A stretch of 64,000 nucleotides of DNA from Pseudomonas viridiflava (GTDB lineage Bacteria > Pseudomonadota > Gammaproteobacteria > Pseudomonadales > Pseudomonadaceae): contig NZ_UTVH01000016.1 in NCBI RefSeq assembly GCF_900585905.1, positions 124,001-188,000 of the forward strand, read 5' to 3'. Numbering within the stretch: position 1 is the first letter of the stretch; every line of letters begins with the position of its first letter. The position numbers and the translations under genes are program-made. Of the stretch, positions 37,696 through 46,537 are shown piece by piece. The notes beneath the pieces were generated by a model. The model had not been told where the DNA came from, did not search any database, and saw nothing but the letters and a program-made list of their open reading frames with translations.

Positions 37696-38115
37696 TTATT
37701 TAGCCTTCATCAACCCCGAACACGCGGCCTTGTAGGCCTCGTGCTGATATTTGTTCAGCGAGGCGGGGAGGGTGAAGTCGTGTTTTTTGTTCTGCGCGTT
37801 GATGGTTTGCGGCGACAACAGGGTCACTTCGCAGTCACGCAGCAGCTGGAATACCGTCTCGATCTTGAACGTCGTCGGCCCACCAGCAAACTCGCCTTTT
37901 TTGCTGCGCTTCTTGATCACCACATGACTGATGCCGTTTTCCCGCACAAAACCGGCAATCTGCGTGGCGAAGGTTTTGACGTTGGCAGACTCGTCGTCGT
38001 CCGCAAGCGCCAGCTTTTTGGTCGCCAGTGGCAGGTGTTCGAGGCCACTCTGCTGGAGCGTGGCCAATGCGAAGATGGCTTCGCTGCCTTTGATTTCTAC
38101 ACCACAAATGATCAT
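37696..38115 (-). CDS. DUF3010 family protein
   Basis: A 139-residue soluble protein matching DUF3010, whose function is unknown. It starts MIICGVEIKGSEA, reminiscent of an RNase H-like first strand with an acidic residue (GVEIKG). Later it has HVVIKKRSKKGEFAGGPTTFKIETVFQLL. The fold suggests a nucleic-acid-related role but no catalytic triad is proven. It is downstream of the LprI-like gene, on the same strand. Confidence 0.8.
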   Translation of the reverse strand: MIICGVEIKGSEAIFALATLQQSGLEHLPLATKKLALADDDESANVKTFATQIAGFVRENGISHVVIKKRSKKGEFAGGPTTFKIETVFQLLRDCEVTLLSPQTINAQNKKHDFTLPASLNKYQHEAYKAACSGLMKAK

Positions 38116-38174
38116 GAGCGGGCCTTTACGTCATTGCCTTGAATTAAAGCTGACACCATAGCCCATCGCGATGT

Positions 38175-38585
38175 TCATTCCTGTGCAATCGACTCCAGAT
38201 ACTCCGAGCGCTCGTCGCTCATGCGCGCCAGGCAGTCGTTCTGGGCGATGTTGAAGGCCTTGCTGCCTGCCGCGTTGGGGAACACTTCCACCGCGCAATC
38301 CGCATCGCGCAGTTTCTGCCAGGCCTGATGAGCCGTCTTGAGCTTGTCGGCGAAGTAATCGGACTGTGCCTTGTTGGCGCCGAACTGGGTATTGACCCGC
38401 TTCAGCAGATTGTCGAAGTTTTCTTTGAGCAACTGCTCGGCGGTGTCGCGGCTGTATTTGGAGCACTCAAGGGTCTGCTGGTCTTCCTCGACACCATCGC
38501 AAGGCGTGGCGTCAGGGTTTTGTGCAGCATGAGCACCGCTGATACCAGCAGCCAGAACAGCCAGGGCCAGGAAAACCGTTTTCAT
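38175..38585 (-). CDS. exported DUF1311/LprI-type lysozyme-inhibitor-like protein
   Basis: A 136-residue protein with a signal peptide (residues 1-20, SGAHA) and a DUF1311/LprI domain (DADCAVE and NDCLARMSDERSEYLESI are the family's C-terminal pattern). Family members include a mycobacterial lysozyme inhibitor, but most, like this one, are untested. Four cysteines are left in the mature protein, likely disulfide-bonded in the periplasm. Confidence 0.75.
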   Translation of the reverse strand: MKTVFLALAVLAAGISGAHAAQNPDATPCDGVEEDQQTLECSKYSRDTAEQLLKENFDNLLKRVNTQFGANKAQSDYFADKLKTAHQAWQKLRDADCAVEVFPNAAGSKAFNIAQNDCLARMSDERSEYLESIAQE

Positions 38586-38678
38586 TGAGTCACTCCATCC
38601 ATTTGATGGGCTCGATTCTGGCTCAAGCGCAGGCTAAAGAACAGGTTGGCGACGCAGACGGTCGTCGGCTGGTTTTCG

Positions 38679-38735
38679 CCTTTGTCGTTTCTGGACGCTT
38701 TCAGCAGACCCATGGCGTTTTTGCACCCGGCTCGC
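38679..38735 (+). other. diverged copy of the dipeptidase upstream segment
   Basis: GGACGCTTTCAGCAGACC and GCGTTTTTGCACCCGGCTCGC here correspond to TGACGCTTTCGGCAAACC and TCGTTTTTGCATCCGGCTCGC at about 42718-42763, just upstream of the dipeptidase gene. Here no dipeptidase follows. The segment is the left-hand scar of the rearrangement that placed the duplicated phosphoesterases in this intergenic region. Confidence 0.65.
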
Positions 38736-38777
38736 AGTACCCTTTGGCCTATGCTGACCCAGGTGCTGACGAACGCG

Positions 38778-38905
38778 GTGCAGGTCACGCGAAGGTCACT
38801 GGAACGTCTACGTCTGGATGACACGCCGAGCGCTTCTATCTAAGAGTGCGGCTGGAAAAGGCGCGGCGGTTGTGCATGACGGTCATGTGTATCTGGAGGC
38901 GGGAG
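38778..38905 (+). pseudogene. AraC-type HTH fragment, copy 1 (frameshifted)
   Basis: Translation gives VQVTRRSLERLRLDDTPS and, after a one-base loss, FYLRVRLEKARRLC. This is the second helix-turn-helix of AraC-family regulators (S.R.LERLF....TPSRFYL.LRLEKARRLL). The rest of the regulator is missing. It lies on the plus strand downstream of the phosphoesterase 3' end and is repeated at 40705-40824. Confidence 0.7.
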
Positions 38906-39013
38906 TGGTAAGCGGGTTTGAATCGGTTTTGTAAGTCCACCATTATCTTCAATCACTCGCACGTTAAGATCCTCGCGACAGTGATTAAAGATAATGGGGT
39001 TGTGAGGGAGTGC

Positions 39014-40525
39014 CTAATCCCATTGCCTTGTGGAAAAAAGGTTGAAGCCGCCGTTGCCGTATCCATTAAGCTTAAGGGGTGATGGCAAGTTTTTGTCGCT
39101 ATTTAAGTTTAAGTCTGGGAGTTCAAAATCGCCCGAGTAGCGACCCTCAATATATCTGCCGGCCAGGACGCCATCCATTGCCACCATGGAACCTGTGTAG
39201 TTTTTAACCTTCATTGAGGGGTTCATAACCAGGCCCCATATGACACCAGGACACACCGTTGCTAGCAACTTGTCATCATAGGGCTCCATCGTAAAAGTGC
39301 ATGGCAGACCCTGGAAATCTTTCAATGGGTAGAGGGTTATAGTTGACGTTGTTGGTGGTGGCGGCGGTGGCGGCGGTGGTGGTAGGGTGACATCCTCAAG
39401 CGTGTCCATATTGTATTTCCAGGATCCACGATTATGGTTGCCGGCGCCTTGGGCGTCGACTCGCATTACCTTGGTGTTCCAATTGAACGTCACGTTCAAA
39501 TACGATCGAGCCAGCAGCGCCCCATCCTGGAATACTGGAACTTTGCCAATTTTCCATACATACCCTAATTGACGGTGTACGTGTCCTAAGAACACCGCGA
39601 CGACTTTATTGTCTTCAGCTAATTGTGTAAACCGTGCGAGCTGGGCGTCCGTCCAGCTCCACCTGTGCATGTTGATGATTGTATACTTACCCTTTGCTTT
39701 TGCTGCCTTCAAATCACTTTCTAGCCAATCCATTGAGGGCGTGATATCGAACCTGGCCTTCGGGTTAAAGTTGGGAAGCCCTCCGGTTTCAAATTTCACC
39801 GCGTAGTTAGGGTGGTTGTTCAGCTGGACGATGTGGATATTGCCTACATCTACCGAATAGGCAAGAGAGCCTCTGTGGGTGCTGCTCCTGGTGAGCCATT
39901 GGTAATCGAAGTTTACACCTGACGATTTGTTCTTGAGTGCGGTGACCCAGTGGATGTGGTCACAGACGGCATCACGCGCGCAGCCATTATTCCCGCAATC
40001 ATTAACATTTTGGTCGTAATCATGATTGCCCAGGCCAGGCAACATCAACGGCCCCTTGCCGTCGCCCCATTTTTTCATTAGCCCTTGCAAGACTTTTCGC
40101 TCGTCGCCATGGCCGTATTCTGTCATATCACCGTTGATCAGTAACGGTACGTGGAAATCTTGACTTTGCCCACGATAGTGTCCGAATTGGTCGGACCAGC
40201 GGCCATCCAGCTTTTCTCTCCATTTTGATTCATTGAATTCTTCATGGTATGGATCTGAGGCGGTCATTATCCTGAATGCCTGTGGGTCCGAGGCAATTAT
40301 CATTTTTTGCACGGTAGGGCTCGCTCGCTGCCAGTCGGGTGTAATGTAACTTTCGTAATTGTCGGTTTCTGTTGCTGCACAGCCCTCATTTCTCATTACC
40401 GTAGCGGCGGTGCCGACTGATTCAGTCTGGTCGGTGGTTGTAGGAGAGGTGTTCAAGCATGCCGATAACTGCACACTCAATGCCAGGAGAGTCAGCCTTT
40501 TAAACCAGGGTATGCGAGTGTTCAT
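39014..40525 (-). CDS. lipoprotein metallophosphoesterase with crystallin-like tail, copy 1
   Basis: A 503-residue putative lipoprotein (lipobox LSAC, Cys23). The calcineurin-like phosphoesterase domain spans about residues 70-345. Its metal motifs are SDPQ (~79), NGDMTEYG (~131), GLGNHDYD (~154), MHRW (~286) and GHVH (~314). A ten-proline linker (~362) joins a ~110-residue C-terminal part, TITLYPLKDFQGLPCTF onward, which resembles a beta/gamma-crystallin Greek key. The pairs of cysteines in CGNNGCARDAVC suggest disulfides and an exported location. GC is well below the neighbours. The substrate is unknown; choline-phosphoesters are a guess from the location only. Its paralogue lies 0.4 kb upstream. 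Confidence 0.8.
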   Translation of the reverse strand: MNTRIPWFKRLTLLALSVQLSACLNTSPTTTDQTESVGTAATVMRNEGCAATETDNYESYITPDWQRASPTVQKMIIASDPQAFRIMTASDPYHEEFNESKWREKLDGRWSDQFGHYRGQSQDFHVPLLINGDMTEYGHGDERKVLQGLMKKWGDGKGPLMLPGLGNHDYDQNVNDCGNNGCARDAVCDHIHWVTALKNKSSGVNFDYQWLTRSSTHRGSLAYSVDVGNIHIVQLNNHPNYAVKFETGGLPNFNPKARFDITPSMDWLESDLKAAKAKGKYTIINMHRWSWTDAQLARFTQLAEDNKVVAVFLGHVHRQLGYVWKIGKVPVFQDGALLARSYLNVTFNWNTKVMRVDAQGAGNHNRGSWKYNMDTLEDVTLPPPPPPPPPPTTSTITLYPLKDFQGLPCTFTMEPYDDKLLATVCPGVIWGLVMNPSMKVKNYTGSMVAMDGVLAGRYIEGRYSGDFELPDLNLNSDKNLPSPLKLNGYGNGGFNLFSTRQWD

Positions 40526-40704
40526 GAGATCAGTCCACGCTGCGGGTTTGGTGTGATTATTGAGGCGAAGGCCGCACAACAGTAACTAGCAAAAATACTA
40601 GTTTTTCTGACTTCATCTATCCCTGAGATGCGAGTGTGAGGCGCCTCCAGCGCGGAAGTTGGTGTTCAGCCTTTGGCCTATGGACCCAGGTGCTGGCGAA
40701 CGCT

Positions 40705-40824
40705 GTGCAGGTCACCCAAAGACAACTGGAACGTCTGCGTGTGGATGACACGCCGAGCGGCTTCTATCAAAGCATGCGGCTGGAAAAGGCGCGGCAGTCT
40801 TTATGCCTGACGGACATGCGTATC
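40705..40824 (+). pseudogene. AraC-type HTH fragment, copy 2
   Basis: The plus strand reads VQVTQRQLERLRVDDTPSGF and then YQSMRLEKARQSLCLTDMRI in one open frame, a clear AraC-family C-terminal HTH core. It has no N-terminal domain and ends soon after. It is better preserved than copy 1 at 38778. The remainder of the 419-base gap (40526-40944) is the promoter side of phosphoesterase copy 1 and the shared segment. Confidence 0.72.
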
Positions 40825-40944
40825 TGGAGGCGGGAGTGGTAGGCGGGTTGGAATCGGTTTTGTAAGTCCACCATTATCTTCAATCACTCGCACGTTAAGA
40901 CTCTCGCGAAAGTAATCAAAGATAATGGGGTTGTGAGGGAGTGC

Positions 40945-42468
40945 CTATTTACCGTAACCAAACGTGCTTGTTTTGAGTGACAGGAAGCCGCCGGAGCCGT
41001 ATCCGGTGATCTCAAGGGGTGGAGGCAAAGGGTTGCCAATAGTTAAGTCAGGGAGTTCAAAATCGCCGGCGTAGCTACCCGAAATCCATCTGCCGGCCGT
41101 GACGCTTTTGAGTATTATCGTTGAGTTATTGTAATTTTTAACCTTCATTGAGATATTTGGACTGGTGACCCATGCGGAAAAATTACACAGGAACGCTAGT
41201 AATGTTTCTTGATCACGTTTCACGTGAAATGTGCATGTTTTACCTTGGAAGTTTTTCTCTTCGTACAGGGTTATAGTTACCGTTCCTTCTGGCGGTGGCG
41301 GTGGAGGTGGCGGCGGTGGTGGTAGTAGGGTAACATCTTCGAGCGTGTCCATATTGTATTTCCAGAATCCAATATTACGGAAACCGGCGCCTTCGGCGTT
41401 GACTTGCATTATCTTGGTGTTCCAATTAAACGTCACGTCCAAATACGATCGAGCCAGCAGCGCCCCATCCTGGAATACTGGAACTTTGCCAATTTTCCAT
41501 ACATACCCTAATCGACTGTGTACGTGTCCTAAGAACACCGCGATGACTTTATTGTCTTCAGCTAATTGTGTGAACCGTGGGAGCTCGGGGTCCATCCAGC
41601 TCCACCTGTGCATGTTGATAATTGTATATTGCCCCCTTGCACTTGCATCCCTCAGATCACGCTCTAGCCAATCCATAGAGGAGGTGATGTCGAACCTGGT
41701 TTTCGGATTACCGTTGGGGAATCCTCCGGTTTCAAATTTCACATGATAGGTAGGCTCGGTGTTCAGCTGGACGATATGGATTTTGCCCACATCTACCGAG
41801 TAGGCAAGAGAGCCTCTGTGGGTGCTGCTACTGGAGAGCCATTGGTAATCGAAGTTTACACCTGACGATTTGTTCTTGATTGCAGTGACCCATTCAATGT
41901 GGTCACAGACGGCATCACGCGCGCAGCCATTATTCGAGCACTTTCCAACATTTTGGTCGTAATCATGGTTACCCAGGCCAGGCAACATCAAAGGCCCCTT
42001 GTTGTCGCCCCATTTTTTTATTAGTCCGCGCAAGACTTTTCGCTCGCCGCCATGGCCGAAGTCTGTCATATCACCATTGACCAGTAACGGTACGTGGTAA
42101 TCACCTAGTTTACGATAGTGTGCGAATAGCTCGGACCAGCGGCCATCCAGCGTTTCTCTCCATTTGGATTCATTGACTTCTTCTTTGTATGGATCTTTGT
42201 TGGTCATTATCCTGAATGCCTGTGGGTCCGAGGCAATTACCATTTTTTGCACGGTAGGGCTCGCTCGCTGCCAGCCGGGTACAATGTAGCTTTCAAAATT
42301 TTCGGACGCTGTTGCTCCGCAGCCCTGAATGCCCGTTACCGCAGCGGCGGTGCCGTTGACTGATTCAGTCTGGTCGGTGGTTGTAGGAGAGGTGTTCAAG
42401 CATGCCGATAACTGCACACTTAATGCCAGGAGAGTCAGCCTTTTAAACCAGGGTATGCGAGTGTTCAT
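40945..42468 (-). CDS. lipoprotein metallophosphoesterase with crystallin-like tail, copy 2
   Basis: A 507-residue paralogue of the 39014-40525 product. The first 37 residues are identical (lipobox at Cys23) and the metal motifs are the same: SDPQ, NGDMTDFG, GLGNHDYD, MHRW, GHVH. The linker has 11 prolines. The C-terminal domain (VTITLYEEKNFQGKTCTF...GDFELPDL) is much more diverged than the catalytic part, so the tail is probably the specificity or binding module. The start is the same as copy 1, with the same upstream AAAAATACTAGTTTTT near-palindrome. The 374 bases to the dipeptidase gene hold its promoter region. Confidence 0.8.
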   Translation of the reverse strand: MNTRIPWFKRLTLLALSVQLSACLNTSPTTTDQTESVNGTAAAVTGIQGCGATASENFESYIVPGWQRASPTVQKMVIASDPQAFRIMTNKDPYKEEVNESKWRETLDGRWSELFAHYRKLGDYHVPLLVNGDMTDFGHGGERKVLRGLIKKWGDNKGPLMLPGLGNHDYDQNVGKCSNNGCARDAVCDHIEWVTAIKNKSSGVNFDYQWLSSSSTHRGSLAYSVDVGKIHIVQLNTEPTYHVKFETGGFPNGNPKTRFDITSSMDWLERDLRDASARGQYTIINMHRWSWMDPELPRFTQLAEDNKVIAVFLGHVHSRLGYVWKIGKVPVFQDGALLARSYLDVTFNWNTKIMQVNAEGAGFRNIGFWKYNMDTLEDVTLLPPPPPPPPPPPEGTVTITLYEEKNFQGKTCTFHVKRDQETLLAFLCNFSAWVTSPNISMKVKNYNNSTIILKSVTAGRWISGSYAGDFELPDLTIGNPLPPPLEITGYGSGGFLSLKTSTFGYGK

Positions 42469-42842
42469 GAGATCAGTCCACGCTGCGGGTTTGGCGTGAT
42501 TATTGAGGCGAAGACCGCTTCGCAGTAACTAGCAAAAATACTAGTTTTTCTGACTTCATCTATCCCTGAGATGCGAGTGTGAGGCGCCTCCAGCGCGGAA
42601 GTTGGTGCTCAGCATGCCCGGTGACTGGCGATAGCTCCCTGACGAGACGTTCATGAGCGCCCTTATCGAGAGTGTCTCTCAACAGCGCTGGCCGCGGTTC
42701 AGGGCACTTGTCGCGGATTGACGCTTTCGGCAAACCCCCTGTCGTTTTTGCATCCGGCTCGCCTGCCGCGCAGGCATATGCTGGCCCCAATAGCGTCGGC
42801 AAACGTTCCGGCGCGCAGCACCTGCCAAAAGGGGACAGCCTG

Positions 42843-43820
42843 ATGAGCCCAGCCGAATTACACGCCGACAGCATCGTCATTGACGGCCTGATCATCGCCA
42901 AGTGGAACCGCGAGCTGTTCGAAGACATGCGCAAGGGTGGCCTGACCATGGCCAACTGCACAGTGTCGGTGTGGGAAGGCTTCCAGGCCACCATCGACAG
43001 CATCTGCAAAAGCCAGCAGCTGATGCGCGAAAACAGTGACCTGGTGATGCCGGTGCGCACCACCGCTGACATCCGCAAGGCCAAGGAGCTGGGCAAGACC
43101 GGCATTCTCTTCGGCTTCCAGAATGCTCACGCATTTGAAGACCAGATCGGCTATGTCGAGATCTTCAAACAGCTGGGCGTCGGCATTGTGCAGATGTGCT
43201 ACAACACCCAGAACCTGGTGGGCACCGGCTGCTATGAGCGCGATGGCGGGCTATCGGGCTTTGGTCGCGAAATCGTCGCGGAGATGAACCGCGCCGGGGT
43301 CATGTGCGACCTCTCCCACGTGGGCTCGAAAACCTCCGAGGAAGTCATCCTCGAATCGAAAAAACCGGTCTGCTACTCCCACTGCCTGCCTTCAGGGCTC
43401 AAGGAGCACCCGCGCAACAAGTCTGACGCCGAGCTCAAGTTCATCGCCGATCATGGCGGCTTTGTCGGCGTGACCATGTTCGCGCCGTTCCTGGCCAAAG
43501 GCATCGACTCGACCATTGACGATTACGCCGAAGCCATCGAATACGTGATGAACATCGTCGGCGAAGACGCCATTGGCATTGGCACCGACTTCACCCAGGG
43601 TCATGGCCAGGAGTTCTTCGAATACCTGACCCACGACAAGGGCTACGCCCGACGCCTGACCAGTTTCGGCAAAATCATCAACCCGCTGGGCATTCGCACC
43701 GTGGGCGAGTTTCCCAACCTCACCGAAACCCTGCTCAAGCGCGGCCATCCCGAGCGCGTGGTGCGCAAGATCATGGGCGAGAACTGGGTCAACGTGCTGG
43801 CTGATGTCTGGGGCGAATAA
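42843..43820 (+). CDS. membrane-dipeptidase-family (M19) hydrolase of the dgc cluster
   Basis: A 325-residue M19 renal-dipeptidase-like protein (PA5396 type). The family pattern is visible in DSIVIDGLIIAKWN, DLSHVGSKTSEEVI (~160), KKPVCYSHC (~175) and IGIGTDFTQG (~245). The N-terminal metal motif reads DGLI rather than the usual DGHxD, so a metal ligand may be altered. The ATG at 42843 has GGGGAC upstream. In pseudomonads this gene precedes dgcA and is induced with it by the regulator GbdR; its exact reaction in dimethylglycine catabolism is undefined. Confidence 0.85.
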   Translation: MSPAELHADSIVIDGLIIAKWNRELFEDMRKGGLTMANCTVSVWEGFQATIDSICKSQQLMRENSDLVMPVRTTADIRKAKELGKTGILFGFQNAHAFEDQIGYVEIFKQLGVGIVQMCYNTQNLVGTGCYERDGGLSGFGREIVAEMNRAGVMCDLSHVGSKTSEEVILESKKPVCYSHCLPSGLKEHPRNKSDAELKFIADHGGFVGVTMFAPFLAKGIDSTIDDYAEAIEYVMNIVGEDAIGIGTDFTQGHGQEFFEYLTHDKGYARRLTSFGKIINPLGIRTVGEFPNLTETLLKRGHPERVVRKIMGENWVNVLADVWGE

Positions 43821-43912
43821 CCCCGTTATACCGGCGCACCACACTGACTGAATTGATCACCCCGCTGCCATTTCGCGCAGTGGGCGTTAGCCGAATTCCT
43901 GGAGTTTGACCC

Positions 43913-44443
43913 ATGCCCAAGATCGCCCCGCAACTGCCCATCGAAGTCGACAGCGAAACCGGTGTCTGGACCTCCGACGCCTTGCCGATGCTGTACGTGC
44001 CACGGCACTTTTTCGTCAACAACCACATGGGCATCGAAGAGGTACTGGGCGCCGATGCCTACGCCGAGATTCTCTACAAGGCGGGCTACAAATCCGCCTG
44101 GCACTGGTGTGAAAAAGAAGCCGAATGCCATGGCCTGCAAGGCGTCGCAGTGTTCGAGCATTACATGAAGCGCCTGTCGCAACGCGGTTGGGGTCTGTTC
44201 AAAATCGAGGCCATCGACCTGGCCAAGGGCACCGCCAGCGTCAAGCTTGAGCATTCCTGCTTTGTGTACGTCTACGGCAAGGTCGGGCGCAAGGTCGACT
44301 ACATGTTCACCGGCTGGTTTGCCGGCGCCATGGACCAGATCCTCGCCGCCCAGGGCAGCCCGCTTCGTACCGTCGCCGAGCAAGTGTACGGCGGATCGGA
44401 AGAAGGCCATGACGACGGTTTGTTTATCGTCAAACCGCTGTAA
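43913..44443 (+). CDS. DUF5943 / 4-vinyl-reductase-like protein of the dgc cluster
   Basis: A 176-residue soluble protein (PA5397 type). It has an N-terminal DUF5943-like part (LPMLYVPRHFFVNNHMGIEEVLGADAYAEILYKAGYKSAWHWCEKEA) and a V4R-like C-terminal fold with VYVYGKVGRKVDYMFTGWFAGAMDQIL. V4R domains usually bind small hydrophobic or aromatic ligands. It lies 15 bases before dgcA and is probably cotranscribed; its role is unknown. Confidence 0.8.
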   Translation: MPKIAPQLPIEVDSETGVWTSDALPMLYVPRHFFVNNHMGIEEVLGADAYAEILYKAGYKSAWHWCEKEAECHGLQGVAVFEHYMKRLSQRGWGLFKIEAIDLAKGTASVKLEHSCFVYVYGKVGRKVDYMFTGWFAGAMDQILAAQGSPLRTVAEQVYGGSEEGHDDGLFIVKPL

Positions 44444-44458
44444 GTCGAGGACCGCGTT

Positions 44459-46519
44459 ATGGCTTTCGAAGCGATGTTCCAGCCTGTTCAAATCGGCAAA
44501 CTGACGATTCGTAACCGCGTGTTGAGTACCGCCCACGCCGAGGTCTACGCCACCGATGGCGGCATGACCACTGACCGTTACGTGAAGTACTACGAGGAAA
44601 AGGCCAAGGGCGGGATCGGTCTGGCGATCTGCGGCGGGTCTTCCAGCGTGGCCATCGACAGCCCGCAAGGCTGGTGGAAGTCGGTCAATCTGGCGACTGA
44701 CAACATCATCCCGCACTTCCAGAACCTGGCCGATGCCATGCACAAGCATGGCGCCAAGATCATGATCCAGATTACCCACATGGGGCGGCGTTCGCGCTGG
44801 GACGGCGATCACTGGCCGACGTTGCTGTCGCCTTCAGGGATTCGCGAGCCGGTCCACCGCGCGACCTGCAAAACCATTGAGCCGGAAGAAATCTGGCGAG
44901 TCATCGGCAACTACGCCAGCGCTGCAGCACGAGCCAAGGCCGGTGGGCTGGATGGCGTCGAGTTGTCTGCCGTGCACCAGCACATGATCGACCAGTTCTG
45001 GAGCCCGCGGGTCAACAAGCGCACCGACGAGTGGGGCGGCAGTTTCGAGAACCGCATGCGTTTCGGCCTGGAAGTGATCAAGGCCGTGCGCGAGGCAGTG
45101 GGCCCTGATTTCTGCGTGGGCTTGCGCCTGTGCGGCGACGAATTCCATCCCGATGGTCTGAGCCACGAAGACATGAAGGAGATCGCCCGCTATTACGACC
45201 AGACCGGCATGATCGATTTCATCGGCGTCGTGGGTTCCGGTTGCGACACCCACAACACCCTGGCCAACGTGATCCCGAACATGAGTTACCCACCGGAGCC
45301 GTTTCTGCACCTGGCCGCCGGTATCAAGGAAGTGGTCAAGGCGCCGGTGCTGCATGCGCAGAACATCAAGGACCCGAATCAGGCGACGCGGATCCTGGAA
45401 GGTGGCTACGTCGACATGGTCGGCATGACCCGCGCCCACATCGCCGACCCGCACCTGATCGCCAAGATCAAGATGGGCCAGATCGACCAGATCAAGCAGT
45501 GTGTCGGCGCCAACTATTGCATCGACCGCCAGTATCAGGGCCTCGATGTGCTGTGCATCCAGAACGCCGCCACCTCCCGTGAGTACATGGGCGTGCCGCA
45601 CATTATCGAAAAATCCACCGGGACCCGGCGCAAGGTGGTGGTGGTCGGTGCCGGACCTGCGGGGATGGAAGCGGCGCGGGTGTCGGCCGAGCGTGGCCAC
45701 GACGTGACGCTGTTCGAGAAGAAGGCCTTCATTGGCGGGCAGATCACCACAGCCTCGAAAGCGCCGCAGCGTGACCAGATTGCCGGCATCACCCGCTGGT
45801 TCCAGCTGGAGCTGACGCGGCTGAAAGTGGACCTGCGTCTGGGCACGGCAGCGGGTGCGGCAACCATTCTCGACCTGCGGCCAGACATCGTCGTGCTGGC
45901 GGTGGGCGGGCATCCGTTTCTGGAGCAGAACGAACACTGGGGCGCGGCCGAAGGGTTGGTGGTCAGCAGTTGGGACATCCTCGACGGCAAGGTGGCGCCT
46001 GGCAAGAACGTGCTGGTCTACGACACCATCTGTGAATTCACCGGGATGTCCACTGCCGATTTCCTCGCCGACAAAGGCTGCCAGGTGGAAATCGTCACCG
46101 ACGACATCAAGCCGGGTGTGGCCATTGGCGGCACGTCATTCCCGACCTACTACCGCAGCATGTATCCCAAGGAAGTGATCATGACCGGCGACATGATGCT
46201 GGAGAAGGTCTACCGCGAAGGCGACAAGCTGGTGGCGGTGCTGGAGAACGAATACACCGGCGCCAAGGAGGAGCGGGTGGTGGATCAGGTGGTGGTGGAA
46301 AACGGCGTGCGCCCGGACGAGGAAATCTACTACGCCCTCAAGGCCGACTCGCGCAACAAGGGCCAGATCGACATCGAAGCGCTGTTCGCCATCCAGCCGC
46401 AACCCTGCCTGAGCGAACCCGGTGACGGTTATCTGCTGTTCCGCATCGGTGACTGCGTGGCACAACGCAACACCCACGCGGCGATCTATGACGGCCTGCG
46501 TCTGTGCAAGGATTTCTGA
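44459..46519 (+). CDS. dgcA: dimethylglycine demethylation protein DgcA
   Basis: A 686-residue flavoprotein of the trimethylamine-dehydrogenase/2,4-dienoyl-CoA-reductase family. It has an N-terminal old-yellow-enzyme TIM barrel (1-370) with HMGRRSRWDGD and SAVHQHMIDQFWSPR, then a dinucleotide-binding domain from KVVVVGAGPAGMEAARV (~396). The Fe-S segment between them reads CVGANYC...C; the second of the usual four cysteines is an alanine. It oxidatively demethylates dimethylglycine to sarcosine with DgcB. It is followed by a 356-base REP-filled gap before dgcB. Confidence 0.93.
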   Translation: MAFEAMFQPVQIGKLTIRNRVLSTAHAEVYATDGGMTTDRYVKYYEEKAKGGIGLAICGGSSSVAIDSPQGWWKSVNLATDNIIPHFQNLADAMHKHGAKIMIQITHMGRRSRWDGDHWPTLLSPSGIREPVHRATCKTIEPEEIWRVIGNYASAAARAKAGGLDGVELSAVHQHMIDQFWSPRVNKRTDEWGGSFENRMRFGLEVIKAVREAVGPDFCVGLRLCGDEFHPDGLSHEDMKEIARYYDQTGMIDFIGVVGSGCDTHNTLANVIPNMSYPPEPFLHLAAGIKEVVKAPVLHAQNIKDPNQATRILEGGYVDMVGMTRAHIADPHLIAKIKMGQIDQIKQCVGANYCIDRQYQGLDVLCIQNAATSREYMGVPHIIEKSTGTRRKVVVVGAGPAGMEAARVSAERGHDVTLFEKKAFIGGQITTASKAPQRDQIAGITRWFQLELTRLKVDLRLGTAAGAATILDLRPDIVVLAVGGHPFLEQNEHWGAAEGLVVSSWDILDGKVAPGKNVLVYDTICEFTGMSTADFLADKGCQVEIVTDDIKPGVAIGGTSFPTYYRSMYPKEVIMTGDMMLEKVYREGDKLVAVLENEYTGAKEERVVDQVVVENGVRPDEEIYYALKADSRNKGQIDIEALFAIQPQPCLSEPGDGYLLFRIGDCVAQRNTHAAIYDGLRLCKDF

Positions 46520-46537
46520 CGGATTGTGGATAAAACC

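Larger units (their letters stand above)
38742..42613. repeat. tandem duplication, unit ~1.94 kb
   Basis: Two units each contain an AraC HTH fragment, a shared ~130-base segment ending GTGAGGGAGTGCCTA, a minus-strand metallophosphoesterase gene, and its upstream region ending CAGCGCGGAAGTTGGTG. Equivalent points lie about 1930-1943 bases apart (for example 38742/40671 and 40661/42604). The flanks and gene starts are nearly identical, while the C-terminal coding parts have diverged clearly. Confidence 0.85.
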
